The notes under the pieces are model-generated. The model worked only from the letters and a program-made list of their open reading frames with translations. It had not been told where the DNA came from and ran no database searches. Both the position numbers and the translations under genes were made by a program. Source: Allomuricauda sp. M10 (GTDB lineage: Bacteria > Bacteroidota > Bacteroidia > Flavobacteriales > Flavobacteriaceae). From it: DNA of 64,000 bases. Position 1 is the stretch's first letter; each line of letters opens with the position of its first letter. The stretch spans positions 124,001-188,000 of the forward strand of contig NZ_JAJGBN010000003.1 of assembly GCF_020782875.1 (NCBI RefSeq), in the 5' to 3' direction. Shown here piece by piece: positions 1 to 8,728 of this stretch.

Positions 1-575
1 TAGGTTGTTACGGAGATGGTGGAGCCATTTTCACCAATGATGATGAATTGGCCCATACCATACGCGGTATTGTGAACCATGGGATGTATGAGCGCTACTA
101 TCACGATGTGGTAGGGGTGAACTCCCGATTGGATTCCATTCAGGCGGCGGTGCTTAAGGCCAAACTGCCCAAGTTGGATGGGTACAACAAACAACGTTGG
201 CAATCTGCGGCAAAATACACCAAGGCTTTTCAAGGGCAAGAACATATTGTGGTACCAAAGATTGTTTGTGGATGTGGTATGGAGCAGAATACCTGCGATT
301 GTCATGTGTTCCATCAATATACTTTAAAAATATTAAACGGTAAAAGGGATGCCCTTGTTAAACATTTAAATGAAAATGGTGTCCCATGTGGGGTGTACTA
401 TCCGGTTCCCCTTCATAAGCAAAAAGCCTATGCTGATGGTAGGTATAATGAAGCGGATTTCCCTGTGACCAACCAATTGGTCAAGGAAGTGATATCTTTA
501 CCTATGCATACCGAGTTGGATGATGAGCAGATTGCCTTCATCACCAAATTGGTCATCGACTTTGTAAACCAATAA
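1..575 (+). CDS. DegT/DnrJ/EryC1/StrS sugar aminotransferase, 3' part
   Basis: PLP-dependent aminotransferase of the sugar-nucleotide type, which adds an amino group to a keto-sugar nucleotide for surface polysaccharide. The frame is open to the left edge and begins with GCYGDGGAIFTND, the stretch that in this family lies just after the PLP-binding lysine, so the lysine and the N-terminal half are outside the window and no start codon is seen. About 190 residues are visible. RLDSIQAAVLKAKL and the late GVYYPVPLHKQKAY motif are typical of WbpE/WlbC-like members. Unusual is a four-cysteine insert (CGCGMEQNTCDCH, about 265-306) before the conserved FHQYTLK strand. The stop lies one base before galE, so the two are probably co-transcribed. 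Family assignment is firm; the exact substrate is not known. Confidence 0.9.
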   Translation, partial: GCYGDGGAIFTNDDELAHTIRGIVNHGMYERYYHDVVGVNSRLDSIQAAVLKAKLPKLDGYNKQRWQSAAKYTKAFQGQEHIVVPKIVCGCGMEQNTCDCHVFHQYTLKILNGKRDALVKHLNENGVPCGVYYPVPLHKQKAYADGRYNEADFPVTNQLVKEVISLPMHTELDDEQIAFITKLVIDFVNQ

Positions 576-576
576 A

Positions 577-1596
577 ATGAAAATACTTGTTACGGGCGGC
601 CTAGGGTTCATAGGCTCACATACTGTTGTAGAATTACAGAACGAAGGTTTTGAAGTTATCGTAGTGGACAATCTTTCCAACGCATCCATCGATGTTTTGG
701 ACGGTATAGAGGCCATCACAGGGAAAAGACCCATTTTTGAAAAATTCGACCTTCGGGATAAATTGAAGGTCCAAGAGTTTTTCGGAAAATATGACATTGG
801 CGGGGTGATTCATTTTGCTGCATCCAAAGCTGTGGGCGAAAGTGTGGAAAAACCGCTTTTGTACTACGAGAACAACCTAGGTGTATTGGTGTACATTCTT
901 CAGGAATTGGAGAAAAAGGGTGGTGGCAATTTTATCTTCAGTTCTTCATGTACTGTTTACGGACAGGCAGATGAGATGCCCATTACCGAGGATGCACCCG
1001 TGAAGCCGGCGGAATCTCCTTATGGCAATACCAAACAAATAGGAGAAGAGATCATTCGGGATACCTGTAGGGTAAACCCTGATTTAAAGGCCATAGCGCT
1101 TCGATATTTCAACCCATTTGGTGCACACCCTTCCATTCATTTAGGAGAGTTACCACTTGGTGTGCCCCAGAATTTGGTTCCATTCATTACCCAAACCGGT
1201 ATAGGTCTGAGGGAGCAACTTTCTGTTTTTGGGGATGATTACCCAACGGAAGATGGTACCTGTATCCGCGATTACATTTATGTGGTGGACCTCGCAAAGG
1301 CCCATGTGAAGGCATTGCAGCGTTTGTTGGATGGCAAAAATGCATCCAACTATGAAGTGTTCAACTTGGGAACGGGTAAAGGAAGCTCCGTTTTGGAAGT
1401 GATCCAAAGTTTTGAAAAAGTATCGGGACAAAAACTCAATTACAAGGTTGTGGGTAGAAGACCGGGAGATGTAATCCAGGCATATGCCGATACTACAAAA
1501 GCCAACCAAGTTTTGGGTTGGAAAGCCAAAGCCACATTGGATGAAGCCATGAAAACTGCCTGGGACTGGGAGAAAAAAGTCAGAAATTCGGATTAA
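577..1596 (+). CDS. galE: UDP-glucose 4-epimerase
   Basis: Extended short-chain dehydrogenase that interconverts UDP-glucose and UDP-galactose with bound NAD, in the cytoplasm. At 339 residues it has the usual length. The N-terminal NAD fold shows TGGLGFIGSH (residues 6-15, GxxGxxG). S124, Y149 and K153 (YGNTK) form the catalytic set, at the same numbers as in E. coli GalE. The C-terminal substrate domain holds RYFNPFGAHPS and GRRPGDV. The ATG follows the aminotransferase stop directly. In this context it supplies sugars for surface polysaccharide. Specificity for N-acetylated sugars cannot be excluded from sequence alone. Confidence 0.95.
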   Translation: MKILVTGGLGFIGSHTVVELQNEGFEVIVVDNLSNASIDVLDGIEAITGKRPIFEKFDLRDKLKVQEFFGKYDIGGVIHFAASKAVGESVEKPLLYYENNLGVLVYILQELEKKGGGNFIFSSSCTVYGQADEMPITEDAPVKPAESPYGNTKQIGEEIIRDTCRVNPDLKAIALRYFNPFGAHPSIHLGELPLGVPQNLVPFITQTGIGLREQLSVFGDDYPTEDGTCIRDYIYVVDLAKAHVKALQRLLDGKNASNYEVFNLGTGKGSSVLEVIQSFEKVSGQKLNYKVVGRRPGDVIQAYADTTKANQVLGWKAKATLDEAMKTAWDWEKKVRNSD

Positions 1597-1635
1597 GGAT
1601 AAATCCCAAACGTCCCTTTTGGACGTAAATAAGGT

Positions 1636-1992
1636 ATGCTGTCCAATTTCAATACAAGTTTGGAGTTGCTCGAGGTAGTCCAGCGGGAACAATTGTACAA
1701 AAAATTATTGCTCCAGCTTAAAAAGGATTTTGACCTTGCCAATGTGCCCATCCAAATAACAATGGATGTAACACCCAACGAATTGAAGAGCCTCCTTCAT
1801 GAAAAGATCTACTTCCTGATTGTGGAAAAGTTCTCCGAATACCTCAACCTATTATATGTAGTGGATATTTCGGAAAAGGAAGTAAAGAAAATTGCCCCTT
1901 CCGATGCAGTGGATGTTTCGGCCGAAGTTGCTTTCCTATTGTTGAAGCGGGAATGGCAAAAAGTATGGTACAAGGCCAAATACAGTCGCTGA
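1636..1992 (+). CDS. Small conserved hypothetical protein
   Basis: A 118-residue protein with no signal peptide and no membrane segment. It looks soluble and mainly helical at the N-terminus (LELLEVVQREQLYKKLLLQL) and is rich in Lys, Glu and Leu. I do not recognise a domain with an assigned function. Similar small proteins following sugar-nucleotide genes are familiar in Flavobacteriaceae, but that is recollection rather than something the sequence shows. It starts 39 bp after galE, with a short hairpin in the gap, and ends just before the convergent membrane gene. Codon use resembles its neighbours, so it is very likely a real gene. Confidence 0.75.
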   Translation: MLSNFNTSLELLEVVQREQLYKKLLLQLKKDFDLANVPIQITMDVTPNELKSLLHEKIYFLIVEKFSEYLNLLYVVDISEKEVKKIAPSDAVDVSAEVAFLLLKREWQKVWYKAKYSR

Positions 1993-1997
1993 CCCTA

Positions 1998-3125
1998 TCA
2001 AACTTTTACATAGATACCCTTCTTGTCCATAAAATAGCCGACCACCCAACAAGTTAGCATGATCCAAAGGGCGAATAACAGGGATCCCACGTAGCCGCCC
2101 GACCACGATATAAATACATTGTCGGCAATCCATCGGTACAGGGAGGAACCATTTATATCTATGGAAAATAAGCTGATCACGAACAATTCCGATAACAGAT
2201 AAATGAAAAGGGTGTTTTTGCCGAACACTTCAAAAAAGTAGCTCCAACCCTTCGTTTTTTTCATATCGAGGAAATAGATCAAGGTGGCAATGGCAACCAA
2301 ATCAATTCCGCAGGTAAGCAGCACAAAGGAACTGGTCCATAATTTTTTATTGATGGGTAATAATAAATCCCAGGCCAAACCGGCAAAGATCAGCGCAAAA
2401 CCAACCATCATCAACTTGGAGATGGTCTCAAAGTTCTGGCCGTTCTTTTGGATGAACTTCCCGGCGAGGAAACCGATGATTACGTTCACAATAGCAGGGA
2501 GCGTGCTCAAGAGTCCCTCGGGGTCAAAAGCAATTCCTTCGCCATGGTACATATGGTTAGGGCCGATGAGCCACTCGTCCAATTTCAAAACGGCATTCCC
2601 GGTAAGGGTCAAATCCCCAAAACCGATGAGAATAAGGTGATAGGCCACCAGAAAAATAAGGCTCAGCCAGATAGCGGTCTTCAACTTCACAAAATGAAGG
2701 ATGATCGAGGCGAACATATAGCAGAGTGCAATGCGTTGCAATACACCAAAAATTCGGGTCTCGGCAAAAGGTTTTAGATGTCCGTCATCAAAGAAAGGGA
2801 ACCAATACATCAAAAATCCCAACAGGAAAATGATCGCTGTCCGTTTGAACACCTTTTTAAATACGGCACCGCTTCCCATGCTCTCGTATTTTTTCATGCT
2901 AAAGCTCATGGAATTTCCCACTACAAATAGAAAGGTGGGGAATACGAGGTCGGTCAAAGTAAAGCCATTCCAGCTGGCATGATTTAGGGGAGCAAATGTT
3001 GTAGAGCCATTTCCGGGAGAATTGACCACGATCATTAGGGCAACATCCAGCCCACGAAAAACATCGAGGGAGAGATACCGATTTTTAAGTTCGGACATGT
3101 TAGGTTGGTTTTCAGGTGAAACCAA
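1998..3125 (-). CDS. DUF5009 / heparan-alpha-glucosaminide acetyltransferase-like membrane protein
   Basis: Multi-spanning inner-membrane protein of 375 residues, about ten hydrophobic segments. It opens with RYLSLDVFRGLDVALMIVVN followed by a FPTFLFVVGNSM segment, the signature of the NagX/YeiB-like group related to eukaryotic HGSNAT, which moves acetyl groups across a membrane to amino sugars. Conserved polar residues (the H of NHASW and the D of LTDLVFPTF) lie where the family places its catalytic face. The likely role is acetylation or handling of periplasmic amino sugars; this is inferred from family only. It is transcribed alone, convergent with the preceding small gene and divergent from sucA. 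Confidence 0.8.
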   Translation of the reverse strand: MVSPENQPNMSELKNRYLSLDVFRGLDVALMIVVNSPGNGSTTFAPLNHASWNGFTLTDLVFPTFLFVVGNSMSFSMKKYESMGSGAVFKKVFKRTAIIFLLGFLMYWFPFFDDGHLKPFAETRIFGVLQRIALCYMFASIILHFVKLKTAIWLSLIFLVAYHLILIGFGDLTLTGNAVLKLDEWLIGPNHMYHGEGIAFDPEGLLSTLPAIVNVIIGFLAGKFIQKNGQNFETISKLMMVGFALIFAGLAWDLLLPINKKLWTSSFVLLTCGIDLVAIATLIYFLDMKKTKGWSYFFEVFGKNTLFIYLLSELFVISLFSIDINGSSLYRWIADNVFISWSGGYVGSLLFALWIMLTCWVVGYFMDKKGIYVKV

Positions 3126-3240
3126 GTTATGTTTTTTTTAGTTTATAGGGCTGTTTTGAGTTAAAAATTTCATTATTCAGGCTTTCCCGTTAGTTCTGTA
3201 ACAGAGTTGTAATTTTTGGACAATATTTGGTTAAAAGCCA

Positions 3241-3270
3241 TTTGTATGAATGGTAAAACCCGTATTTTTG
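3241..3270 (+). promoter_or_regulatory. Bacteroidetes-type promoter for sucA
   Basis: TTTG at 3241-3244, an 18-base spacer, then TATTTTTG at 3263-3270. This matches the -33/-7 consensus TTTG/TAnnTTTG of the Bacteroidetes primary sigma factor. It lies 38 bp before the sucA ATG, leaving a leader of about 30 nt. Confidence 0.75.
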
Positions 3271-3307
3271 ACAAAATTTTCCATAAAGTTTTGGAGAAAC
3301 AGAAAGA

Positions 3308-6106
3308 ATGGACAAATATTCATTTTTAAATGCTGCGCATACCTCGTTTTTTGCGGAGCTGTACGATAAATATCTAACGAACCCCGATAGTATTGAGCCC
3401 AGTTGGAGGGCTTTTTTTCAAGGATTTGATTTCGGTCTCGAAAGCTCCTTGGACGACTTGGGAATTGAATCCGAGAAATCCGGTATGGTCGTGCTTGCCA
3501 ATGGCAAACAGGTGGAAATGCCAGAAACCCTTCAAAAGGAGTTTCAGGTCATCCGCCTCATTGACGGCTACCGTACCCGAGGACACCTTTTTACCAAGAC
3601 CAATCCGGTAAGGGAACGTAGAAAATATGAGCCTACCTTGGAAATCGGCAATTTTGGCCTGACCCAAGAAGATATGGGCACTGTATTCGATGCCGGAAAG
3701 ATTTTGGGCATCGGTCCTTCAACCTTGAAGGAAATCATCACCCACTTGGAGAGCATTTATTGCAATTCCATTGGTGTGGAGTATATGTACATCCGCACCC
3801 CGGAACGCATTCAATGGATCCAGGATTGGTTGAACGTGAACGACAACCATCCCAAATTCACTGCGGACGAGAAAAAGAACATCCTCCGTAAATTGAACGA
3901 GGCCGTTTCCTTTGAAAGCTTCTTGCATACCAAATATGTGGGGCAGAAACGCTTTTCGTTGGAAGGGAACGAAACCTTGATCCCTGCATTGGATGTGATC
4001 ATTGAAAAAGCGGCAGATCGCGGCGTAAAACAGTTTGTGATGGGTATGGCCCACCGCGGACGTTTGAACGTATTGACCAACATCTTCGGAAAATCGCCTA
4101 AAGATATTTTTAGCGAGTTCGATGGTAAGGATTACGAAGAAACCATCTTTGATGGCGACGTAAAATACCACTTGGGTTGGACCTCCATGCGTGAGACAGA
4201 TTCCGGGAAAATGGTCAACATGAACATTGCCCCCAACCCTTCCCACTTGGAAACGGTAAATTCCGTTGTGGAAGGGATTGCTCGAGCTAAGCAAGACCAT
4301 GACCACGTTGACAATGTCTCGGAAGTACTTCCTATTTTGGTACACGGAGATGCCGCTTTTGCGGGTCAAGGTGTAGTATATGAAGTGATACAAATGGCCC
4401 GTTTGGATGGTTACCATACCGGCGGTACCATTCATATTGTGGTGAACAACCAGATCGGTTTTACCACCAACTATTTGGATGCCCGTTCCTCTACTTATTG
4501 TACCGATGTGGGAAAAGTGACCTTGTCACCGGTACTTCACGTAAATGCAGATGATGCAGAGGCCGTCGTGCACGCCGCTACCTTTGCACTGGAGTACAGG
4601 ATGAGGTACCAACGTGACGTGTTCCTTGATCTTTTGGGATATCGTAAGTATGGTCACAACGAAGGGGATGAACCTAAATTCACCCAGCCGTTATTGTACA
4701 AGGCCATTTCCAAGCATGATAATCCAAGGGACATTTATGCACAAAAATTGTTGGCCGAAGGCATTATCGACAAAGATTATGTGAGTCGATTGGAAGAGGA
4801 ATACAAAACGAACTTGGAAGAGAACCTTTTGGATTCCCGCAAAATAGAAAAGACCAGGATTACTCCATTTATGCAAGATGAGTGGGAAGGATTTGAGCAA
4901 GTGACCGAAGAGGTGATGCTTTCTCCTATGGATACCACTTACGACCTTAAGAAGTTGGATGAGATTGCCACGAGCATCACTGCACTTCCCGAAGGGAAAA
5001 AATTCTTGAGAAAATTGGAGCGTTTGGTCGAGGCCCGTCACGACATGTATTTCAAGGACAACAATCTTGATTGGGCCATGGGTGAACTTTTGGCTTACGG
5101 ATCTTTGATCCAAGAAGGGTATGATGTTCGCATGTCAGGTCAGGATGTGGAGCGGGGAACATTCTCCCACCGCCACGCCGTGATCAAGACCGAAATGCAC
5201 GAGGAAGAAATTACCTTGTTGAACGAGTTGGGTCCCAATCAAAACGGTAAGCTCCATATTTACAATTCCCTGCTTTCCGAATATGCCGTAATGGGCTTTG
5301 ATTATGGATATGCCATGGCCAGCCCTAAAACGTTGACCATCTGGGAAGCCCAGTTTGGGGATTTCAGTAATGGTGCCCAGATCATCATCGACCAATACCT
5401 ATCGGCTGCGGAGGATAAATGGAAATTGCAGAACGGATTGGTGTTGTTGTTGCCACATGGTTATGAAGGTCAGGGAGCGGAACACTCCTCGGCACGTATG
5501 GAACGTTATCTTCAGCTTTGTGCCAAGGATAATATGTTTGTTGCCGATGTGACCACGCCGGCCAACCTGTTCCATTTGTTGCGTAGACAGATGAAGGCCA
5601 ATTTTAGAAAACCTTTGGTGGTATTCACACCGAAAAGTTTGTTGAGACATCCCAAAGTGGTTTCCACCAAGGAAGAAATGGCCAATGGAAGTTTCCAAAT
5701 GGTTATTGATGATGCCGAAGCGAATGTATCCAAAGTGAAAACCTTGGTATTCTGTACCGGTAAGTTCTACTACGATCTTTTGGAGAAAAAAGAGGAGTTG
5801 AACAGGGACGATGTAGCTTTGGTCCGGGTGGAACAATTGTTCCCGTTGCCTGCGGATGAAATGCGCGACATCATCAAGAAATACAAAAATGCCGACGACA
5901 TCGTTTGGGCTCAGGAAGAACCTAGGAACATGGGGGCTTGGGGCCATATGTTGATGCATTTGGATGAGGCCAAACAGTTCAGGGTGGCATCCCGAAGATT
6001 TTACGGGGCCCCTGCAGCAGGTAGCGCAGTGCGTTCCAAAAGACGACATGCCCAGGTGTTGGAGTATGTCTTCGACAAGAGTAAGGACAATATGTTAATT
6101 CGATAA
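3308..6106 (+). CDS. sucA: 2-oxoglutarate dehydrogenase E1 component
   Basis: Thiamine-diphosphate decarboxylase subunit of the 2-oxoglutarate dehydrogenase complex (TCA cycle). It decarboxylates 2-oxoglutarate and succinylates the lipoyl arm of E2. The 932 residues match full-length bacterial E1o. The N-terminus has the E2-docking helix pattern ([16 protein letters not shown], then W-RAFFQGF). The core shows AHRGRLNVL, the ThDP/Mg-binding run [10 protein letters not shown] to [10 protein letters not shown] from about residue 346, and [12 protein letters not shown]. The C-terminal transketolase-like half has [20 protein letters not shown]. The E2 gene follows 22 bp later, so they form an operon with a clear promoter upstream. 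No lpd (E3) gene is adjacent. Confidence 0.97.
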   Translation: MDKYSFLNAAHTSFFAELYDKYLTNPDSIEPSWRAFFQGFDFGLESSLDDLGIESEKSGMVVLANGKQVEMPETLQKEFQVIRLIDGYRTRGHLFTKTNPVRERRKYEPTLEIGNFGLTQEDMGTVFDAGKILGIGPSTLKEIITHLESIYCNSIGVEYMYIRTPERIQWIQDWLNVNDNHPKFTADEKKNILRKLNEAVSFESFLHTKYVGQKRFSLEGNETLIPALDVIIEKAADRGVKQFVMGMAHRGRLNVLTNIFGKSPKDIFSEFDGKDYEETIFDGDVKYHLGWTSMRETDSGKMVNMNIAPNPSHLETVNSVVEGIARAKQDHDHVDNVSEVLPILVHGDAAFAGQGVVYEVIQMARLDGYHTGGTIHIVVNNQIGFTTNYLDARSSTYCTDVGKVTLSPVLHVNADDAEAVVHAATFALEYRMRYQRDVFLDLLGYRKYGHNEGDEPKFTQPLLYKAISKHDNPRDIYAQKLLAEGIIDKDYVSRLEEEYKTNLEENLLDSRKIEKTRITPFMQDEWEGFEQVTEEVMLSPMDTTYDLKKLDEIATSITALPEGKKFLRKLERLVEARHDMYFKDNNLDWAMGELLAYGSLIQEGYDVRMSGQDVERGTFSHRHAVIKTEMHEEEITLLNELGPNQNGKLHIYNSLLSEYAVMGFDYGYAMASPKTLTIWEAQFGDFSNGAQIIIDQYLSAAEDKWKLQNGLVLLLPHGYEGQGAEHSSARMERYLQLCAKDNMFVADVTTPANLFHLLRRQMKANFRKPLVVFTPKSLLRHPKVVSTKEEMANGSFQMVIDDAEANVSKVKTLVFCTGKFYYDLLEKKEELNRDDVALVRVEQLFPLPADEMRDIIKKYKNADDIVWAQEEPRNMGAWGHMLMHLDEAKQFRVASRRFYGAPAAGSAVRSKRRHAQVLEYVFDKSKDNMLIR

Positions 6107-6128
6107 TACAAGTATAAACTATAGTAGC

Positions 6129-7346
6129 ATGGTTTTAGAAATGAAAGTTCCCTCACCAGGGGAATCCATTACAGAGGTTGAAATCGCCGAATGGTTGGTT
6201 GCCGATGGTGACTACGTAGAGAAGGACCAGGCCATTGCCGAGGTGGACTCGGACAAGGCAACATTGGAGCTTCCTGCAGAAGAAAGCGGAATTATTACCC
6301 TTAAGGCCGAGGTAGGAGATGCCGTAGCCGTTGGTGAGGTGGTTTGCCTTATCGATACCAGTGCGCCAAGACCTGATGGTGCCGCTCCACAAGCGGAGAA
6401 AAAAGAGGAGCCTAAAAAGGAAGAACCCAAAGCGGAACCTAAGAAGGCGGAGCCTAAAAAAGAAACCTATGCTTCTGGTGCTCCATCGCCAGCTGCCAAA
6501 AAGATATTGGATGAAAAGGGTATTGCCCCTTCATCCGTAGCCGGTACAGGAAGGGATGGTCGTATCACCAAGGAAGATGCCGTTCAGGCAGTTCCTTCTA
6601 TGGGAACCCCAACAGGAGGTAACCGTGGTGAGACCCGTTCCAAATTGTCCATGTTGCGCAGAAAAGTGGCCGAACGTTTGGTAGCTGCCAAAAATGAGAC
6701 CGCCATGTTGACCACCTTCAACGAGGTGGACATGACCGCTATCTTCGAATTAAGGAATCAGTACAAAGATGAGTTCAAGGACAAGCACAATGTGGGACTT
6801 GGATTTATGTCCTTCTTCACCAAAGCGGTCATTAGGGCATTGCAAATGTACCCGGCTGTAAACTCCATGATCGATGGCAAGGAAATGATTTCTTACGATT
6901 TCTGCGACATCAGTATTGCTGTTTCCGGACCTAAAGGTCTTATGGTACCTGTAATCCGTAATGCGGAAAACTTGACCTTTAGAGGTATTGAGGCCGAAAT
7001 CAAGAGATTGGCCATCCGCGCCAGGGAAGGGGAAATCACTGTGGATGAAATGACCGGTGGTACCTTTACCATTACCAACGGAGGTGTATTCGGTTCCATG
7101 TTGAGCACACCGATCATCAACCCACCACAAAGCGGTATTTTAGGAATGCACAATATCGTTGAGCGTCCCGTTGTTAAAAATGGAACCATTGTTGTTGCAC
7201 CTGTAATGTATGTGGCCCTTTCTTATGATCACCGAATCATTGACGGTAAGGAATCCGTTGGGTTCTTGGTAGCTGTGAAAGAAGCTTTGGAAAGTCCAGA
7301 AGAATTGTTGATGGACGGAAACGTGAAAAGAGCTTTGGAGCTATAA
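6129..7346 (+). CDS. sucB: 2-oxoglutarate dehydrogenase E2, dihydrolipoamide succinyltransferase
   Basis: Core acyltransferase of the same complex; it passes the succinyl group from the lipoyl arm to CoA. Domain order in 405 residues: one lipoyl domain (1-76) with the lipoylated lysine K43 in DSDKATLE; a Lys/Glu/Pro linker (about 88-112); a peripheral subunit-binding domain (about 116-155, [25 protein letters not shown]); then the catalytic domain with the active-site [12 protein letters not shown] near the C-terminus. A single lipoyl domain is the usual form for E2o. The gene follows sucA and is ended by a strong hairpin. Confidence 0.96.
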   Translation: MVLEMKVPSPGESITEVEIAEWLVADGDYVEKDQAIAEVDSDKATLELPAEESGIITLKAEVGDAVAVGEVVCLIDTSAPRPDGAAPQAEKKEEPKKEEPKAEPKKAEPKKETYASGAPSPAAKKILDEKGIAPSSVAGTGRDGRITKEDAVQAVPSMGTPTGGNRGETRSKLSMLRRKVAERLVAAKNETAMLTTFNEVDMTAIFELRNQYKDEFKDKHNVGLGFMSFFTKAVIRALQMYPAVNSMIDGKEMISYDFCDISIAVSGPKGLMVPVIRNAENLTFRGIEAEIKRLAIRAREGEITVDEMTGGTFTITNGGVFGSMLSTPIINPPQSGILGMHNIVERPVVKNGTIVVAPVMYVALSYDHRIIDGKESVGFLVAVKEALESPEELLMDGNVKRALEL

Positions 7347-7366
7347 TATAAAGAGTAGTTGCTGGT

Positions 7367-7388
7367 ACCCTGAGCGTAGCTGAAGGGT
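7367..7388. repeat. Short copy of the GAGCGTAG(T)CGAAG intergenic repeat
   Basis: The segment ACCCTGAGCGTAGCTGAAGG is a diverged, near-palindromic copy of the CTGAGCGTAGTCGAAG family seen at several places in this window. It sits between the sucB stop and the sucB terminator. Confidence 0.5.
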
Positions 7389-7408
7389 AATTCAATGCTC
7401 GGACTGAC

Positions 7409-7443
7409 AAATGCCTTTACTTTTTTAAGTAGAGGCATTTTTT
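7409..7443 (+). terminator. Rho-independent terminator after sucB
   Basis: AAATGCCT pairs with AGGCATTT around a short inner stem (TACTT/AAGTA) and is followed by a run of T. It overlaps the 3' end of the convergent protease gene, whose last codons are read through the hairpin, and it probably works in both directions. Confidence 0.8.
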
Positions 7444-7857
7444 ATTGTAGTCGATCACGGCTTTTCCTTTCTTAAGTACGTCCGCGCCTATGATGCCATC
7501 TACGGGCAAAGCGTTATGGGAAACCAAGGCTTGGTTCACATGAACCAGGTCGAAGAGCACAATCTTCAATTCGTTCTTTTTCCAGTCCCCGATCTGGATT
7601 TTGTTTTTGGTGGAAATAAGGGTTTCCATTTCCGTGGCACCTGCTCCTGCTGCTTTGATGTCGGTAGCTTCGGAGACCATTTTAAATAATTCGATTTTAT
7701 CCATGCCCACACAAGTGTTGGACGCTCCAGTATCCAAAATGAACTTCCCCGATACTCCATTGATCTTGGCTACGATTTCAAAATGGTTGGTTTCGGTGAA
7801 CACGAGCGGTACTTTAATGTAATCTTTGGATTTCAGGAATTTTTTGAGTGATGTCAT
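7417..7857 (-). CDS. Retropepsin-like aspartyl protease domain protein
   Basis: Small single-domain protein of the clan AA (retropepsin-like) aspartic protease fold, which acts as a dimer with one catalytic Asp per chain. The motif FILDTGASNTCVG is the active-site loop, and a late GIIGADVLKKGKAVIDY strand matches the family's hydrophobic ILG-type motif. There is no signal peptide, so it is probably cytoplasmic; its substrate is unknown. Two in-frame ATGs, 18 bases apart, are possible. I chose the inner one (146 residues) because the outer ATG (7875) abuts a repeat copy and family members tend to begin at the xSLKKFL segment. The 3' end lies inside the sucB terminator. Confidence 0.75.
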   Translation of the reverse strand: MTSLKKFLKSKDYIKVPLVFTETNHFEIVAKINGVSGKFILDTGASNTCVGMDKIELFKMVSEATDIKAAGAGATEMETLISTKNKIQIGDWKKNELKIVLFDLVHVNQALVSHNALPVDGIIGADVLKKGKAVIDYNKKCLYLKK

Positions 7858-7873
7858 ATTGTTGATTGATGTC

Positions 7874-7893
7874 ATGCTGAGCGCAGGTGAAGC
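7874..7893. repeat. Diverged GCTGAGCGCAG(G)TGAAG repeat copy
   Basis: TGCTGAGCGCAGGTGAAGCA resembles the CTGAGCGTAGTCGAAG repeat. It sits between the protease gene and the tatD promoter. Confidence 0.45.
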
Positions 7894-7923
7894 ATCTCAA
7901 AATGTTTTATTGGATATGAAAGT

Positions 7924-7953
7924 TTTGGGACAACTAAGATAAATCTATTTTTG
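7924..7953 (+). promoter_or_regulatory. Promoter placing tatD on a nearly leaderless mRNA
   Basis: TTTG at 7924-7927, an 18-base spacer, then TATTTTTG at 7946-7953. The tatD ATG begins only 4 bases after the -7 element, so transcription should start at or next to the start codon. Confidence 0.75.
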
Positions 7954-7957
7954 TGAC

Positions 7958-8725
7958 ATGATCATAACCGATACCCATACCCATTTATATAGTGAAGCAT
8001 TTGTTGACGACCGTGATGCCATGATGCAACGGGCACTGGATGCTGGCGTGGAGCGTTTTTTTATTCCCGCCATCGATTCTACCTATACCCAGTCTATGTT
8101 GGATCTGGAGTCCAACTATCCCCAAAATGTGTTTTTGATGATGGGATTGCATCCTACCCATGTTAAGGAAAATTATCAAGAAGAACTGGCATTGGTGGAA
8201 GAATGGCTGTCCAAAAGAAAATTTTATGCCGTGGGTGAAATTGGAATCGACCTGTATTGGGACAAGACTTTTTTGAAACAACAGCAAGAGGCGTTTGTGT
8301 TCCAGATTCGGTTGGCCAAAAAACATCAAATGCCCATTGTGATCCATTGCAGGGATGCCTTTGATGAAATTTTTGAGGTTTTGGAACAGGAAAAAAGCAT
8401 TGACCTTTTCGGAATTTTCCATTGCTTTACCGGCACCTTGGAACAAGCCCATCAGGCCATTTCCTATAACATGAAATTGGGTATTGGGGGAGTGGCTACC
8501 TTTAAAAATGGCAAAATCGACCAGTTTTTGGATCAAATCGATTTAAAACACATCGTTTTGGAGACCGATTCACCTTATTTGGCCCCGGTTCCCTATCGTG
8601 GTAAGCGCAATGAAAGTTCCTATATTGTTCAGGTGTTGGAAAAGCTTTCCTATATATATGGTATGTCCATGGAGGAAATTGCAGCCATCACAACGGAAAA
8701 TTCCAAAAACGTATTCGGGGTGTAG
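7958..8725 (+). CDS. TatD family metal-dependent hydrolase (DNase)
   Basis: TIM-barrel amidohydrolase-fold nuclease of 255 residues, the usual length. Visible metal ligands: THTH (H7, H9), the glutamate of VGEIGIDLYW, the histidines of PIVIHCRDAF and GIFHCFTG, and the aspartate of LETDSPYLAP. Family members act as 3'-5' exonucleases or deoxyribonucleases in DNA repair and breakdown, in the cytoplasm. The start is fixed by the MIITDTHTHLY beginning and by a promoter ending 4 bp upstream, giving an almost leaderless transcript. The asparaginase gene follows after 3 bp, so the two form an operon, a pairing I recall as common in Flavobacteriia. Confidence 0.92.
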   Translation: MIITDTHTHLYSEAFVDDRDAMMQRALDAGVERFFIPAIDSTYTQSMLDLESNYPQNVFLMMGLHPTHVKENYQEELALVEEWLSKRKFYAVGEIGIDLYWDKTFLKQQQEAFVFQIRLAKKHQMPIVIHCRDAFDEIFEVLEQEKSIDLFGIFHCFTGTLEQAHQAISYNMKLGIGGVATFKNGKIDQFLDQIDLKHIVLETDSPYLAPVPYRGKRNESSYIVQVLEKLSYIYGMSMEEIAAITTENSKNVFGV

Positions 8726-8728
8726 TAC

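Noticed and set aside
3719..4435. Long frame opposite sucA (238 codons)
   Set aside because: Antisense shadow of sucA with no family resemblance.
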